Source of the DNA: a virus
IMG/VR virus record: IMGVR_UViG_3300009130_000145
Span: 1-22,787 of that record
DNA length: 22,787 nt
Direction: 5' to 3' (one strand)
Positions within the stretch are counted from its first letter, which is position 1. Every line of letters begins with the position of its first letter. The notes beneath the pieces are model-generated. The model did not search any database. It saw only the letters and a list, made by a program, of their open reading frames with translations, and had not been told where the DNA came from. Positions 14,002 to 22,603 of this stretch are shown piece by piece. The position numbers were made by a program, and so were the translations under genes.

Positions 14002-14313
14002 ATGGGTAAGACTATATTCGACAAGGATGAGCATACGACAACGACTTTTGAAGAGTCGGCAGGTACGTTCACTCTTACTAAGACTCAGGATGCTGAACCA
14101 ATCCTTAAACAGAATGCGATTGAGAGAAATACCGGCGCAAACAATTCCACTGGGACTGCGCTGGGAAGGAAGGTGGCATCTATACCGTTAGTGGTATGGC
14201 AGAACTGGATGAAAGAAACCAATGGTGAGATTCAGAAAGACCCAACACTGCTGGCAAAATATTTAAACGACCCGGACAACGCATTCTTACGAACACACAA
14301 TAGCAGGGTATAA
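14002..14313 (+). CDS. Conserved head-proximal phage protein, 103 aa
   Basis: The ATG at 14002 directly abuts the previous stop and is preceded by AGAGGA (13987-13992). The N-terminal half is Thr-rich (HTTTTFEESAGTFTLTKTQ). The C-terminal half, IPLVVWQNWMKET, then LAKYLNDPDNAFLRTHNSRV, fits a pattern I associate with small conserved phage proteins encoded between capsid and adaptor, ending in 'LNDPDN-x-x-FRT-x-x-x-RV'. Function is not known to me. A head-completion or decoration role is suggested by gene order only. Confidence 0.7.
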   Translation: MGKTIFDKDEHTTTTFEESAGTFTLTKTQDAEPILKQNAIERNTGANNSTGTALGRKVASIPLVVWQNWMKETNGEIQKDPTLLAKYLNDPDNAFLRTHNSRV

Positions 14314-14315
14314 TT

Positions 14316-14921
14316 ATGGCATTTAACTCATACGATGAACTGAAGACCAGCATAGCAAACTGGGCTGACCGGGATGATCTAACAGCGTTTATTCCTGATT
14401 TCATTGCGTTAGCAGAGGCACGGTTCAACCGTGAGTTACGACTGCGTTCAATGGAGCAGAAGCAGGTTGCCAATACTGTGGGTGGACAATCTAACTACGA
14501 ACTGCCTGTGAACTATTTACAGATGCGTGAATTTAGATTGAACCTGAATCCAACGGTATCACTAACCTATGTCTCACCTGAGATATTTGAGGCATGGAAT
14601 CTTGGATCAGGACAACCAAAGTTTTACACAATCATAGCGAATGAGATTAGGGTTGGACCTACACCTGCTGGCGTATATGAAATGGAGATGTTGTTCTGGA
14701 GAAAGTTCCCGAACCTTACCTCCACCGTGGCATCTAACTGGATGCTGCTTAACTCACCTGATGTGTACCTGTATGGGGCGCTGATGGAGATGGAACCATT
14801 CATCCAGAATGACGCAAGGACTGCACTATGGATGGCTGGTTACCAGAGAGCAATAGAAACCCTGCAACTACAGGATGACAAAGACAGGCATAGTGGTTCA
14901 GCATTGACGGTACAGTCTTGA
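14316..14921 (+). CDS. Head-tail adaptor, SU10 type
   Basis: The adaptor ring binds beneath the portal and carries the tail. The 201-residue product has the family start SYDELKTSIANWADRDDL, then FIPDFIALAEARFNRELR. Next come the YELPVNYLQMREFRLN segment, the YTIIANEIRVGPTPAG-like beta hairpin and the C-terminal helices with DVYLYGALMEMEPFI and WMAGYQRAIETL. This layout matches the adaptor family seen with SU10-type capsids, in agreement with the capsid call. Its stop overlaps the next start by one base (TGATG). Confidence 0.85.
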   Translation: MAFNSYDELKTSIANWADRDDLTAFIPDFIALAEARFNRELRLRSMEQKQVANTVGGQSNYELPVNYLQMREFRLNLNPTVSLTYVSPEIFEAWNLGSGQPKFYTIIANEIRVGPTPAGVYEMEMLFWRKFPNLTSTVASNWMLLNSPDVYLYGALMEMEPFIQNDARTALWMAGYQRAIETLQLQDDKDRHSGSALTVQS

Positions 14922-15208
14922 TGCACATTCCTGATTGGGGACAATGGCCTGAGATATGGGCGATCCAACAGACCGACGTAACGACACCGGGGCCTAAGTA
15001 CCCCTTTCCGTGGTTGACTGACTACCGCTCATGGGTGCCAGATGTTCTGGACACAGGATTTGTCTGGACCACAGAAGGCAATATCATAGATGAAGACATC
15101 ATGATGACGATAAACAAATTAACAGATGGTGCTGTACAGGTTGACTTGTGGAATCCAGCACCCAAAGGAGATAGGACGATATGGCACGATGTAATCTATC
15201 CGAAGTAA
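14921..15208 (+). CDS. Hypothetical virion-region protein, 95 aa
   Basis: The ATG at 14921 shares one base with the adaptor stop; a TTG 3 nt earlier is less likely. The product is rich in Trp and Pro (IPDWGQWPEIWAI, KYPFPWLTDYRSWVPDV) and contains an acidic turn (IIDEDIMMTINKL). It has no membrane segment and no cysteine. It is not recognised. It overlaps the next gene by 28 nt, whose ribosome-binding site it contains. Its position between adaptor and fibre genes suggests a neck or tail part. Confidence 0.65.
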   Translation: MHIPDWGQWPEIWAIQQTDVTTPGPKYPFPWLTDYRSWVPDVLDTGFVWTTEGNIIDEDIMMTINKLTDGAVQVDLWNPAPKGDRTIWHDVIYPK

Positions 15209-15693
15209 ATTTCTCAAGCACGTATCATACCGTCTGCACCGACGCATTTGGTGATAAGAAGTGGGAAGAAACTACAAAGAACCTAGTGGTAGATGAGGGT
15301 ATCATGCACCTGATGGAGCGTGGTTTCAATGTTGAAACCGTAACTCCAGAGGAGTGGTGGGTAGGACTGTTCATCTCAGGAACCGCACAAAGCACAGATA
15401 CGATGCAATCGCATCCCGACTGGCATGAGTTCCTTGGGGTAACTTCTATCTTCCGTGGGCCTATAGCATTCTCACCAAAAGAAGAGCAGACAGCATCTGA
15501 GGCAATGGTAGGTGGACCATCCCAGATTGTCATAGCAACCGCTGGAACAATCTCCGGCGCATTCCTGACTACAGGCAAGGACCGTGGAGGGAGTGAAGGA
15601 CTCCTGTACGGAGTCACACCTTTTAGTGAACAACGGTATGTTGTTGTTGGTGACGCAATACAAGTAACAATCACATTGGGAGGCAATGGATAA
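15181..15693 (+). CDS. Conserved phage virion-type protein, 170 aa
   Basis: The ATG at 15181 lies downstream of AAGGAG (about 15165-15170) within the preceding gene. After a variable start, the product shows KNLVVDEGIMHLM, WWVGLFISGTAQSTDTMQSH, PDWHEFLGV, a beta-rich middle and TISGAFLTTGK, then GLLYGVTPFSEQRYVVVGD and a Gly-rich end. This 'N-L-V-x-x-x-G-x-x-x-L-x ... W-x-V-G-L' pattern recurs in small phage proteins encoded near tail or fibre genes. A minor tail or decoration role is likely, but no family name is assigned. Confidence 0.7.
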   Translation: MARCNLSEVNFSSTYHTVCTDAFGDKKWEETTKNLVVDEGIMHLMERGFNVETVTPEEWWVGLFISGTAQSTDTMQSHPDWHEFLGVTSIFRGPIAFSPKEEQTASEAMVGGPSQIVIATAGTISGAFLTTGKDRGGSEGLLYGVTPFSEQRYVVVGDAIQVTITLGGNG

Positions 15694-17099
15694 TGGCAAA
15701 GCCAACAATTAACATAAATATGCCCATTGATGCTGAAGAGATTGGGCAAGGTGCGCAGCGCATCAGAGAGACAAGAAAGGCAATATACGAAATATTACCT
15801 ATCAACCCGGAAGACCTTAACTACAACGTAGAGGGCAACTGGTGGCCTGCTGGATCACTTACAGGTGGCATGGACCCAGAGGTGGTTGATGAGACTAAGC
15901 CTCCCTATTCTGGAATGCAGGATAGGGCATTCCTTATTGGGGATAACGCCCTACAGTTTGATTACACAATTCCTAACGGAAAGAATGCCATCACACCGGG
16001 GCCTCTCACCATAGGTGATGTCACCGTAACAGTGCCTGAGAACTCCACATGGACTATTGTGGGTGAGGAAGACATTGGGGTACAGTACCTCCGTGATCTT
16101 GCTGACGTTGAAGCAGGTGCATCTGTAACAGATCAAGACGCATTGCTTTGGCAGAACGATACCCAGATGTGGAAGCCGGGTCCAGCACCAGTGGGTCCAC
16201 CGGGACCACCGGGACCGGGATTCAATTTTGAAGGAACCGTACCAACCAAGGAGGATATCCCGGGTTGGCCTGATTCCTATAACGGAAAGGTTGGTGACGT
16301 TTATGTCACTGAAGATAGTGATCATATCTGGGCATGGTCCGGTGATGAATGGTATGACGTTGGACCTATGGGTCAGAAGGGTAAGGGTTGGACAGGAGGC
16401 TCTTACGACAGTGCTACAGGTATCACAACCTTTACCTCTGATGATGGACTAGGATTCTCTACCACCGATATACGTGGTGCAAAGGGTGATCCGGGTGCTC
16501 CATTCGATCCGTCTGGAAATTACACAGTAAATGGCACATGGAACTTCACAAATGCAGGCAACACCTTTAAGGGTGATGGCTCTGGCCTTACCAATCTTCC
16601 AGATAACAGCAAGACATACGACATTGGAGTATCAGGAACTGATATTGTTTTAAATGACAGTGATGGTGGGACCTCCACGGTACTAATGGATGGCGGGAGT
16701 GGAATCACCATTTCCAACCTTGCTGGTCAGGGTCTAAGGATTTCCTCTGATGGCATGGACCTCTCCAATACCCAGCCATGGACCTACGGCCAGTACAACG
16801 CTCAGGCAGCGGACGCTGCTAAGGCTGGCTCAGGTATTAGCACCAGATATTCATGGGATGCACAGCAGAAGCCTGTCATGTCCCTGTCTGACAACAGCGC
16901 ACCGACCTATATCGCATCACCCTACGCCCCAACAGTGAACGGGATGTTCATCTCCATCACTTGGGTGTCCTATGGGGGCGGTCAGGTATGGACGTTGAGC
17001 GATGACTTTGATAGCAAGTTAGGACCGCCAGAGGATACTGGTGAGAACGTAACCAGAGTATTCCATTCACGATTCGGCAAATGGTGTGATGTAGCGTAA
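15693..17099 (+). CDS. Collagen-motif tail fibre protein
   Basis: ATG at 15693 shares a base with the previous stop, with GGGAGG (15678-15683) as ribosome-binding site. In the 468-residue product, an N-terminal anchor-like domain (1-125) is followed by LRDLADVEAGASVTDQDALL (133-152) and a short collagen triplet run GPPGPPGPG (168-176). A beta segment with DSYNGKVGDVYVTEDSDHIW follows, then a second Gly-x-Pro patch (RGAKGDPGAP, 261-270) and WNFTNAGNTFKGDGSGLTNL (283-302), a common fibre repeat. The C-terminal part is beta-rich and probably the receptor-binding tip. Trimeric fibres of this build are common in aquatic phages. It is followed directly by the large adhesin. Confidence 0.85.
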   Translation: MAKPTININMPIDAEEIGQGAQRIRETRKAIYEILPINPEDLNYNVEGNWWPAGSLTGGMDPEVVDETKPPYSGMQDRAFLIGDNALQFDYTIPNGKNAITPGPLTIGDVTVTVPENSTWTIVGEEDIGVQYLRDLADVEAGASVTDQDALLWQNDTQMWKPGPAPVGPPGPPGPGFNFEGTVPTKEDIPGWPDSYNGKVGDVYVTEDSDHIWAWSGDEWYDVGPMGQKGKGWTGGSYDSATGITTFTSDDGLGFSTTDIRGAKGDPGAPFDPSGNYTVNGTWNFTNAGNTFKGDGSGLTNLPDNSKTYDIGVSGTDIVLNDSDGGTSTVLMDGGSGITISNLAGQGLRISSDGMDLSNTQPWTYGQYNAQAADAAKAGSGISTRYSWDAQQKPVMSLSDNSAPTYIASPYAPTVNGMFISITWVSYGGGQVWTLSDDFDSKLGPPEDTGENVTRVFHSRFGKWCDVA

Positions 17100-19432
17100 T
17101 GCAACAAGTAAAAGCACAACATACTTCTAGTGGCTCCGGCTATGAGATTGGGCAGTCGTTGCTGATAGAGGAAGGCTGCAGTCTAAAGCAGTTCCCTAAC
17201 AAGAATAGTACGTCCAGAAAGCAGTGGACTTTCAGTACATGGCTCAAACTTAACAATCCTGATGATAACAAAAACAAATACCTCATTACGGGGAATAAAG
17301 TGTCTACAGGAATTGAGCGGGATCAGAACCACACAGAGATAGCCTATTGGGATGACGGCGATGGAGTGCAACTTTTCTTTAATCAGAGAACTAACAATGA
17401 ATTTGCTGGAAACATAACTTATGAAGGTCGTCTGGTAGATCAGAGTGCGTGGTATCACATTCATGGCATATATGATTCTCCAAATGCTAATGCAGATGAC
17501 AGGTTTAGGTTATACCTAAATGGTGTTCGACTTCAGGCTATTGGGGGTAACTCAGAAATATCTCAGAATGCTGACAGTTGGATGATGTTCGATGGTGGGA
17601 CCACGAATGTCGGAGGTGATTGGTTTTCCTCAACTAGGGAGGCTAAAGGGTATCATGCAGAAACACACTTCATTGATGGGCAAACATTAGGCCCGGAACA
17701 GTTCGCACTGACAGACTCCAACGGAGCCTACAACCCCACCCCCTACACCGGGACATACGGAACCACCGGATTCTATCTTCCGTTTGAGGCATCAGACATT
17801 GGCGCAGACAAGTCAGGAAATGACAACGATTTCACACCAGATGGATTCACCTCAGAGTCCGTGGTTGCTGACAGTCCGACGAACAACTACTCCGTATGGA
17901 TGCCTTTCCCTGCTTGGTTTACTTCTGCTAATGACCTCCCAAATTATTCAGCCAGTAATGGCAACAAGTCGATTCAACAATCTGGAGCAGGTGAGCAGGG
18001 AGCGTATATCGAAAGCATACAGTTAAGCACCGGAAAGTTTTGGAGGGCGTGGCATATTGATACCTACGAATCTAACGGAAGTTACGATTATATGTATGTT
18101 GGATTCGCAAGCACAGGAGCAGATTACAGATTACAGGATAAAGGAATCTGCGTTAATAATACTAGCGGAGTCGTTAAGTTTTGGGATGGAGCAGCACCCA
18201 ATGTCAATGTTCCATCGCTTACCTATGGTCAAGGCGATACCATCGGATTTGCCGTAGACCTAGATGCAGGTATTGTTGGGATATACAAGAATGGATCACT
18301 GGAATACACTTCTGATCCTTCATCGTGGGTTCCGACAAGTGATGCGATTGTATTTGGGCTTGAATTCTATACACCAACCGCTACCATGAAAGCCACAATA
18401 TCAGATGAGGGGGCACCTGATGGATACCTTCCAGTCTGCACCCAGAATCTCCCAGACGCTCTGGTCAACCCGAAGAAGAACTTCAAGGCTGTGACGTACT
18501 CAGGGAATAGCGGTACACAGTCGATCACAGCAGGAATGCAGCCCGCCATGACATGGATAAAGGGGATGACTGACAATCCAAATCATAGGTTGACAGATTC
18601 TATTAGGGGGGCTACTAAAAGTCTTTCCTCAAATGACACAAATCCAGAAGCGACAGAGCCAGATGGATTGATAAGTTTCAATGCAGATGGATTTAGTGTG
18701 GGCCCAGAAGGGGGGTATAACAAACAGGGGGAATCATTTGTCTCTTGGAACTTCCGTGGAGGGGATACAGTAACCAACAACGACGGCAGTATCCCATCGG
18801 AAGTCAGTGCCAACAAGGACATGGGATTCAGCGTGGTTAAGTGGACTCAGAATCTACAGCAACTTTACACAATTGGGCATGGCCTTGGGAAGATTCCAGA
18901 CCTAATCATAACCAAGAAGTTGAATGACCCCCAGAGATGGGAAGTTTACAGCACCCCCACTGGAGTTGATAACGGATTAGTTTTGAATGAAGCAGCAGCA
19001 TCAGCAACCATGAATACATGGGGATCATTCCAACCCACTGACAAACTGTTCATGTTCACCCAGACACCGGGAGACTACATCGCCTACTGCTTCACCAACA
19101 CTGAGATGCTTCAAGTGGGGTCGTATCAGGGGAACAACAGTGTTGAGGGTCCATTTATTCCATTGCCGTTCAAGCCTGCATTTTTCATGGTGAAGAGAAT
19201 AGATTCTGACGCTAATTGGTTGGTTATGGATAGTGCTAGAGATGAATACAATTATGTGGATAAGTACCTATATCCAGATAATGATTTTGCAGAAAGTATT
19301 AGCCCTAGATGTGATTTTCTATCCAACGGAATCAAAATTATAACCGAATCAATTGCGATGAACAACGCTTCGGGGAGTTATATGTACCTAGCAATCGCAG
19401 AACAACCTTTCAAACACGCAAGAGGACGATAA
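17099..19432 (+). CDS. Large LamG/SPRY/DUF7483-like adhesin or tail fibre
   Basis: The 777-residue product appears to have three parts. Residues about 15-235 look like a LamG/concanavalin-like lectin fold (KQWTFSTWLKLNNPD, AWYHIHGIYD, RFRLYLNGVRL, AETHFIDGQTLGPEQF). Residues about 260-440 look SPRY-like, with YDYMYVGFAS, GDTIGFAVDLDAGIVGIYKNG and VFGLEFYTP. Residues about 455-772 resemble DUF7483 (FVSWNFRGGDTVTNNDGSIP, HGLGKIPDLIITKK, YIAYCFTNTEMLQVGSYQGN, PAFFMVKRID, SGSYMYLAIAEQPF). All are beta-sandwich modules suited to binding surface sugars or proteins, so host recognition is the likely role. The start shares one base with the previous stop. Domain names are by motif memory. Confidence 0.8.
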   Translation: MQQVKAQHTSSGSGYEIGQSLLIEEGCSLKQFPNKNSTSRKQWTFSTWLKLNNPDDNKNKYLITGNKVSTGIERDQNHTEIAYWDDGDGVQLFFNQRTNNEFAGNITYEGRLVDQSAWYHIHGIYDSPNANADDRFRLYLNGVRLQAIGGNSEISQNADSWMMFDGGTTNVGGDWFSSTREAKGYHAETHFIDGQTLGPEQFALTDSNGAYNPTPYTGTYGTTGFYLPFEASDIGADKSGNDNDFTPDGFTSESVVADSPTNNYSVWMPFPAWFTSANDLPNYSASNGNKSIQQSGAGEQGAYIESIQLSTGKFWRAWHIDTYESNGSYDYMYVGFASTGADYRLQDKGICVNNTSGVVKFWDGAAPNVNVPSLTYGQGDTIGFAVDLDAGIVGIYKNGSLEYTSDPSSWVPTSDAIVFGLEFYTPTATMKATISDEGAPDGYLPVCTQNLPDALVNPKKNFKAVTYSGNSGTQSITAGMQPAMTWIKGMTDNPNHRLTDSIRGATKSLSSNDTNPEATEPDGLISFNADGFSVGPEGGYNKQGESFVSWNFRGGDTVTNNDGSIPSEVSANKDMGFSVVKWTQNLQQLYTIGHGLGKIPDLIITKKLNDPQRWEVYSTPTGVDNGLVLNEAAASATMNTWGSFQPTDKLFMFTQTPGDYIAYCFTNTEMLQVGSYQGNNSVEGPFIPLPFKPAFFMVKRIDSDANWLVMDSARDEYNYVDKYLYPDNDFAESISPRCDFLSNGIKIITESIAMNNASGSYMYLAIAEQPFKHARGR

Positions 19433-19433
19433 T

Positions 19434-19949
19434 ATGTGGTATTCAGAAGAACTGGGGACGTTCTCTACAGCACGACCCTTCAAATACAACGGGACATCAT
19501 ACCCCGCAACAGCCTTCAAGAACCCAGAGGTGCTGAAGGATGCAACCATCTACCCGCTACGGGTGGAGAAGGTGGACACCAAGTATTACACGCAGGGGGC
19601 TATGACCAGAACCTTTGATGGGTCCATGTGGGTAGAGTCCTATGAGGCTGTGCCTAAGGACTTTGAAGTGCTTCAGAAGGAACTGGTGAGGTATTACCTC
19701 AACCTGCTAGACACCACGCTAGCACGCACTGACAAGTTCCTGACACGCTCTGATGAGATGGCTCAGTGGTTCAGTAAGTGGACTATCAACCCTGCGCTGC
19801 AACAGTGGAGGGATGGCATATATCTGCTCTTCAATGTCAGGATGAACAGCATCACTGAGGCAGTCACCTTTGAGGGTCTGGTCCTTGCAGATGAGCAGAC
19901 TTTTGATATTCCAGATCAGCCAGAACCATACGAAGTGGAGACAGAATAA
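19434..19949 (+). CDS. Possible tail fibre assembly protein, 171 aa
   Basis: ATG at 19434 follows AGAGGA (19421-19426) at 7 nt. The N-terminal part (WYSEELGTFSTARPFKYNGT) recalls fibre-associated proteins that start with a short recognition of the fibre tip. The C-terminal part is helical: LVRYYLNLLDTTLARTDKF, then LTRSDEMAQWFSKW and LQQWRDGIYLLF. This resembles the 'TDW-x-x-x-R' helical region of fibre assembly chaperones (DUF4376-like). It lies directly after the large adhesin and before a second fibre gene, as such chaperones often do. The alternative is a structural fibre base protein. Confidence 0.5.
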   Translation: MWYSEELGTFSTARPFKYNGTSYPATAFKNPEVLKDATIYPLRVEKVDTKYYTQGAMTRTFDGSMWVESYEAVPKDFEVLQKELVRYYLNLLDTTLARTDKFLTRSDEMAQWFSKWTINPALQQWRDGIYLLFNVRMNSITEAVTFEGLVLADEQTFDIPDQPEPYEVETE

Positions 19950-20650
19950 TGGCATACGAAGAAGCAACCTACATCAACCAACTTGATAAAAATCTGCCGA
20001 AGGGTAGTGATTCTGTATCAGAAGGCGACATACATTTAAGGACTATCAAAGAAGTCCTGAAGAATAGTTTTCCTAACGTAGACATACCTGTCAACGCTAT
20101 CCACACTGGAGAAACTGAACCCACCCTGCATTCAGCGGGTACGGTATGGTTTGACACATCCAGCGGTCTTATAAAGATGCGGGATAAGACAGACAGTGAG
20201 TGGTTGAACATGGCTCATGGTGAGGCAGGTGGGTTAGGTTCCATTCTCAAGATGGATTGGATCACTTGGAGTGGAATTACACTAAGGAATAGTTCCATGG
20301 AGTTGATCAAAGACTTTACTATCACACCACTATCCCCAACCTCAACCTTTATCTTCTCTATGACAGGGTACGCATCATCATGGGGGTACTCCGCTGCTCA
20401 GACAACGTATGTGCAATTTAAAGATGACACCTCAGGCGTGGAGATTAGCGCAGAGAAGCCAGTTGTTGGATACCAACACGTTGATGATGGTGGAAACTTT
20501 GAGATCAAGTGTGCATTCTCAACCAAGGACAGATACCCCAACCACCCTGCCGGACCTTTTGAGTTAGGACTATACGCAAGATGCGCTGATGGTAGTAATG
20601 GCGGTTACGAATTAGAAGGCATTACAATTGAAGTGCTTGAGATAGAATAA
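19949..20650 (+). CDS. Second tail fibre protein, 233 aa
   Basis: ATG at 19949 shares a base with the previous stop (TAATG). The N-terminal 60 residues, with TYINQLDKNLPKGSDSVSEG, DIHLRTIKEVLKNSFPNVD, match the virion-attachment start used by many phage fibre proteins ('G-S-D-x-x-S-x-G-D-x-H-x-R-x-I-K-x-x-L-x-x-x-F-P-N'). This is followed by TVWFDTSSGLIKMRDKTDSEW, a typical 'tail fibre short repeat'. The C-terminal part (about 100-233) is beta-rich and likely forms a globular tip. It is short, so a side fibre or a base to which a longer fibre attaches are both possible. Confidence 0.75.
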   Translation: MAYEEATYINQLDKNLPKGSDSVSEGDIHLRTIKEVLKNSFPNVDIPVNAIHTGETEPTLHSAGTVWFDTSSGLIKMRDKTDSEWLNMAHGEAGGLGSILKMDWITWSGITLRNSSMELIKDFTITPLSPTSTFIFSMTGYASSWGYSAAQTTYVQFKDDTSGVEISAEKPVVGYQHVDDGGNFEIKCAFSTKDRYPNHPAGPFELGLYARCADGSNGGYELEGITIEVLEIE

Positions 20651-22338
20651 TGCCCTTGCTTCCTGTCGAAAATGTAGGCGCAGGTGGGATCATATCTGAC
20701 TTCAAGCCATACCAACTACAGCCTAACCAGTGGTCAAGTGGGCGTAATGTAGAATTCACTGATGGTTCCATATCTAAGATAGAGGGATATCGTGAGGTTA
20801 TGGAGACTTGCCCTATCGAACCTTGGCACCTTGGTGTTTATCAGGACTTTGATTTAAGTGGCAAGCAGGCACGTGATGGATTCTATTGGATTGCCTTTGG
20901 GATGGAAGAGATATATGTGTATAACACAAGTAAAGACCCGAAGTGGAACAATGTAACAAGGGACGGGGGATACAATACTGAGGAAGGTTCTAACTGGAAG
21001 GTGGAGCAATCTGGTGCGCTTTTGATTGCTACCAATGGTATTGATACTCCACAGATTTGGCCTCTGGATGAAGATAACAAGGTTAGTGTTGATAACAAGT
21101 TTGAGGATATGCCATCATGGGTGAATCATAACACTCCGAACGAAGTCGATATCACCTGTCAGTCCTTGTCTGGGTTTAAGAACCACATCATCGCTACCAA
21201 CATACTTAGAACTTTGGATAACAGTCCTGTCAACCAGATACAGGACCGTATGATCAAGTGGTCAACGCAGCATGGGCACTACGCTGAACCTAGCACATGG
21301 GATGTTACTGACAAGGATCAGGATGCCGGTGAATACGAACTCCTAGATACACCCGGGCCTATCGTGGATACCCTGCCTATGGGTGAAGTGTTCATGATCT
21401 ACAAGACCGATAGTATCTACATGATGAGTTATGTTGGTACTCCTTATATATTCTCATTCAAGGCATTGGACCCGGATACCGGCATCATATCAAAGGGTGC
21501 GGTTACTGAGTTTCCCGGTGGGCACTTCCTTGTTTCTTTTGCTGACTGCTATGTCAACAATGGGCAACAGGTTACGCCTATTCTGACCGGCAAGGTACGG
21601 GATGAGTTGTTCAACAACTTGAATGGCAATCACTATGACCGCATATTCTGCGTCACTCAACCTCATTACAATGAGATATGGGTGTGCTACCCAACGTCAG
21701 ATAATGACTACTGTGATCGTGCTATGGTATGGAACTACAAGGATAACACCTTCACCTTCCGTGATCTGCCTAACATCACAGACGCTAAACTTGGCGTGGC
21801 AGCGGTAAGGGCCAGCACAGAACAGAGTCTATCTTGGGATGATATTGATCCAAACCCATCAGTACCTGATGTCCCTTGGGATTCATTAACCACTATGAAG
21901 TGGGGAACTGTCATGTACGATAATGTGGTAACCAACTTGGTTATGGCATCACCTGAGAATATAAAATTGTTTAGGGATAGGGCGGGACAATTAAATGATG
22001 TTGATGTTATGTATGCGTTTGTAGAGCGCACAGGCATAGACCTTGGCGACCCTTCAGCGGTCAAGCAACTGAGAGCGGTATGGCCTAAGATCGAAACCAG
22101 TGGCAAGTCTATTCCAATGAAGGTGTACACAGGGTACCAGATGGCAACAGACAAGCCTGTGACATGGGAAGGACCGGTTACGTTTGACCCGGATACACAG
22201 TCTAAGATATCTGTACGGGCAACCGGGAAGTTCTTAGGCATTAGGTTTGAAAGCCAGTCTGATACCAGTTGGACAATCTCAGGATTAGAACTGGAGTATG
22301 AGAACTCAGGGAGAAGGGGATCAAGGAACTATGCGTAG
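20650..22338 (+). CDS. Tail nozzle / tail tubular protein B-like
   Basis: The nozzle forms the distal tube of podovirus tails. The 562-residue product has the expected opening GAGGIISDFKPYQLQPNQW, then SGRNVEFTDGSISKIEGY (about 10-47). Repeated beta-propeller-like blades follow (YWIAFGMEEIYVYN, GALLIATNGIDTPQIW, FKNHIIATNILR, GEVFMIYKTDSIYMMSYVG, EIWVCYPTS) with a C-terminal beta domain. Length and layout fit nozzle proteins of T7 gp12 or SU10 type. It starts on the last base of the fibre stop (TAATG) and overlaps the next gene by 8 nt. Confidence 0.82.
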   Translation: MPLLPVENVGAGGIISDFKPYQLQPNQWSSGRNVEFTDGSISKIEGYREVMETCPIEPWHLGVYQDFDLSGKQARDGFYWIAFGMEEIYVYNTSKDPKWNNVTRDGGYNTEEGSNWKVEQSGALLIATNGIDTPQIWPLDEDNKVSVDNKFEDMPSWVNHNTPNEVDITCQSLSGFKNHIIATNILRTLDNSPVNQIQDRMIKWSTQHGHYAEPSTWDVTDKDQDAGEYELLDTPGPIVDTLPMGEVFMIYKTDSIYMMSYVGTPYIFSFKALDPDTGIISKGAVTEFPGGHFLVSFADCYVNNGQQVTPILTGKVRDELFNNLNGNHYDRIFCVTQPHYNEIWVCYPTSDNDYCDRAMVWNYKDNTFTFRDLPNITDAKLGVAAVRASTEQSLSWDDIDPNPSVPDVPWDSLTTMKWGTVMYDNVVTNLVMASPENIKLFRDRAGQLNDVDVMYAFVERTGIDLGDPSAVKQLRAVWPKIETSGKSIPMKVYTGYQMATDKPVTWEGPVTFDPDTQSKISVRATGKFLGIRFESQSDTSWTISGLELEYENSGRRGSRNYA

Positions 22339-22603
22339 TTTAGACAAACGTCGCTCTGATTACTTCACTCCTGACGTACCGCCAGACAAACCAGAAGACT
22401 TACCAACATGGTTGTTTACTCAACTAAAGAATATGTCTGATGCTGTGTTTAATATTAACTCATTACACACTGAGAGGTTGTACTCTCTACCACCTAGATA
22501 CAAACCTAGAGAGGGAGATATCATCTTGGCTGCTGGTGGAGTAGTAGGTGTGTCTGATGGATTGTATTACTTCAATGGAATTGATTGGGTATTCATAGCA
22601 TGA
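22331..22603 (+). CDS. Small conserved tail-region protein, 90 aa
   Basis: ATG at 22331 overlaps the nozzle stop by 8 nt, with AGGGG and AAGG a few bases upstream (about 22313-22326); an in-frame ATG at 22298 would give a longer overlap. The C-terminal half has PPRYKPREGDIILAAGGVV, then GDGLYYFNGIDW-like GLYYFNGIDWVFIA. The pattern 'Pro-Pro-x-x-x-x-x-x-Glu-Gly-Asp ... Gly-Leu-Tyr-x-x-x-Gly-x-x-Trp' occurs in short phage proteins near tail genes that include a fibre-type beta tip. Function is not known. Confidence 0.65.
   Translation: MRSLDKRRSDYFTPDVPPDKPEDLPTWLFTQLKNMSDAVFNINSLHTERLYSLPPRYKPREGDIILAAGGVVGVSDGLYYFNGIDWVFIA

Noticed and set aside
15225-15749. 174-codon open frame on the - strand
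   Set aside because: Antisense to the 170-aa virion-type gene, which has a good start, conserved motifs and operon context.
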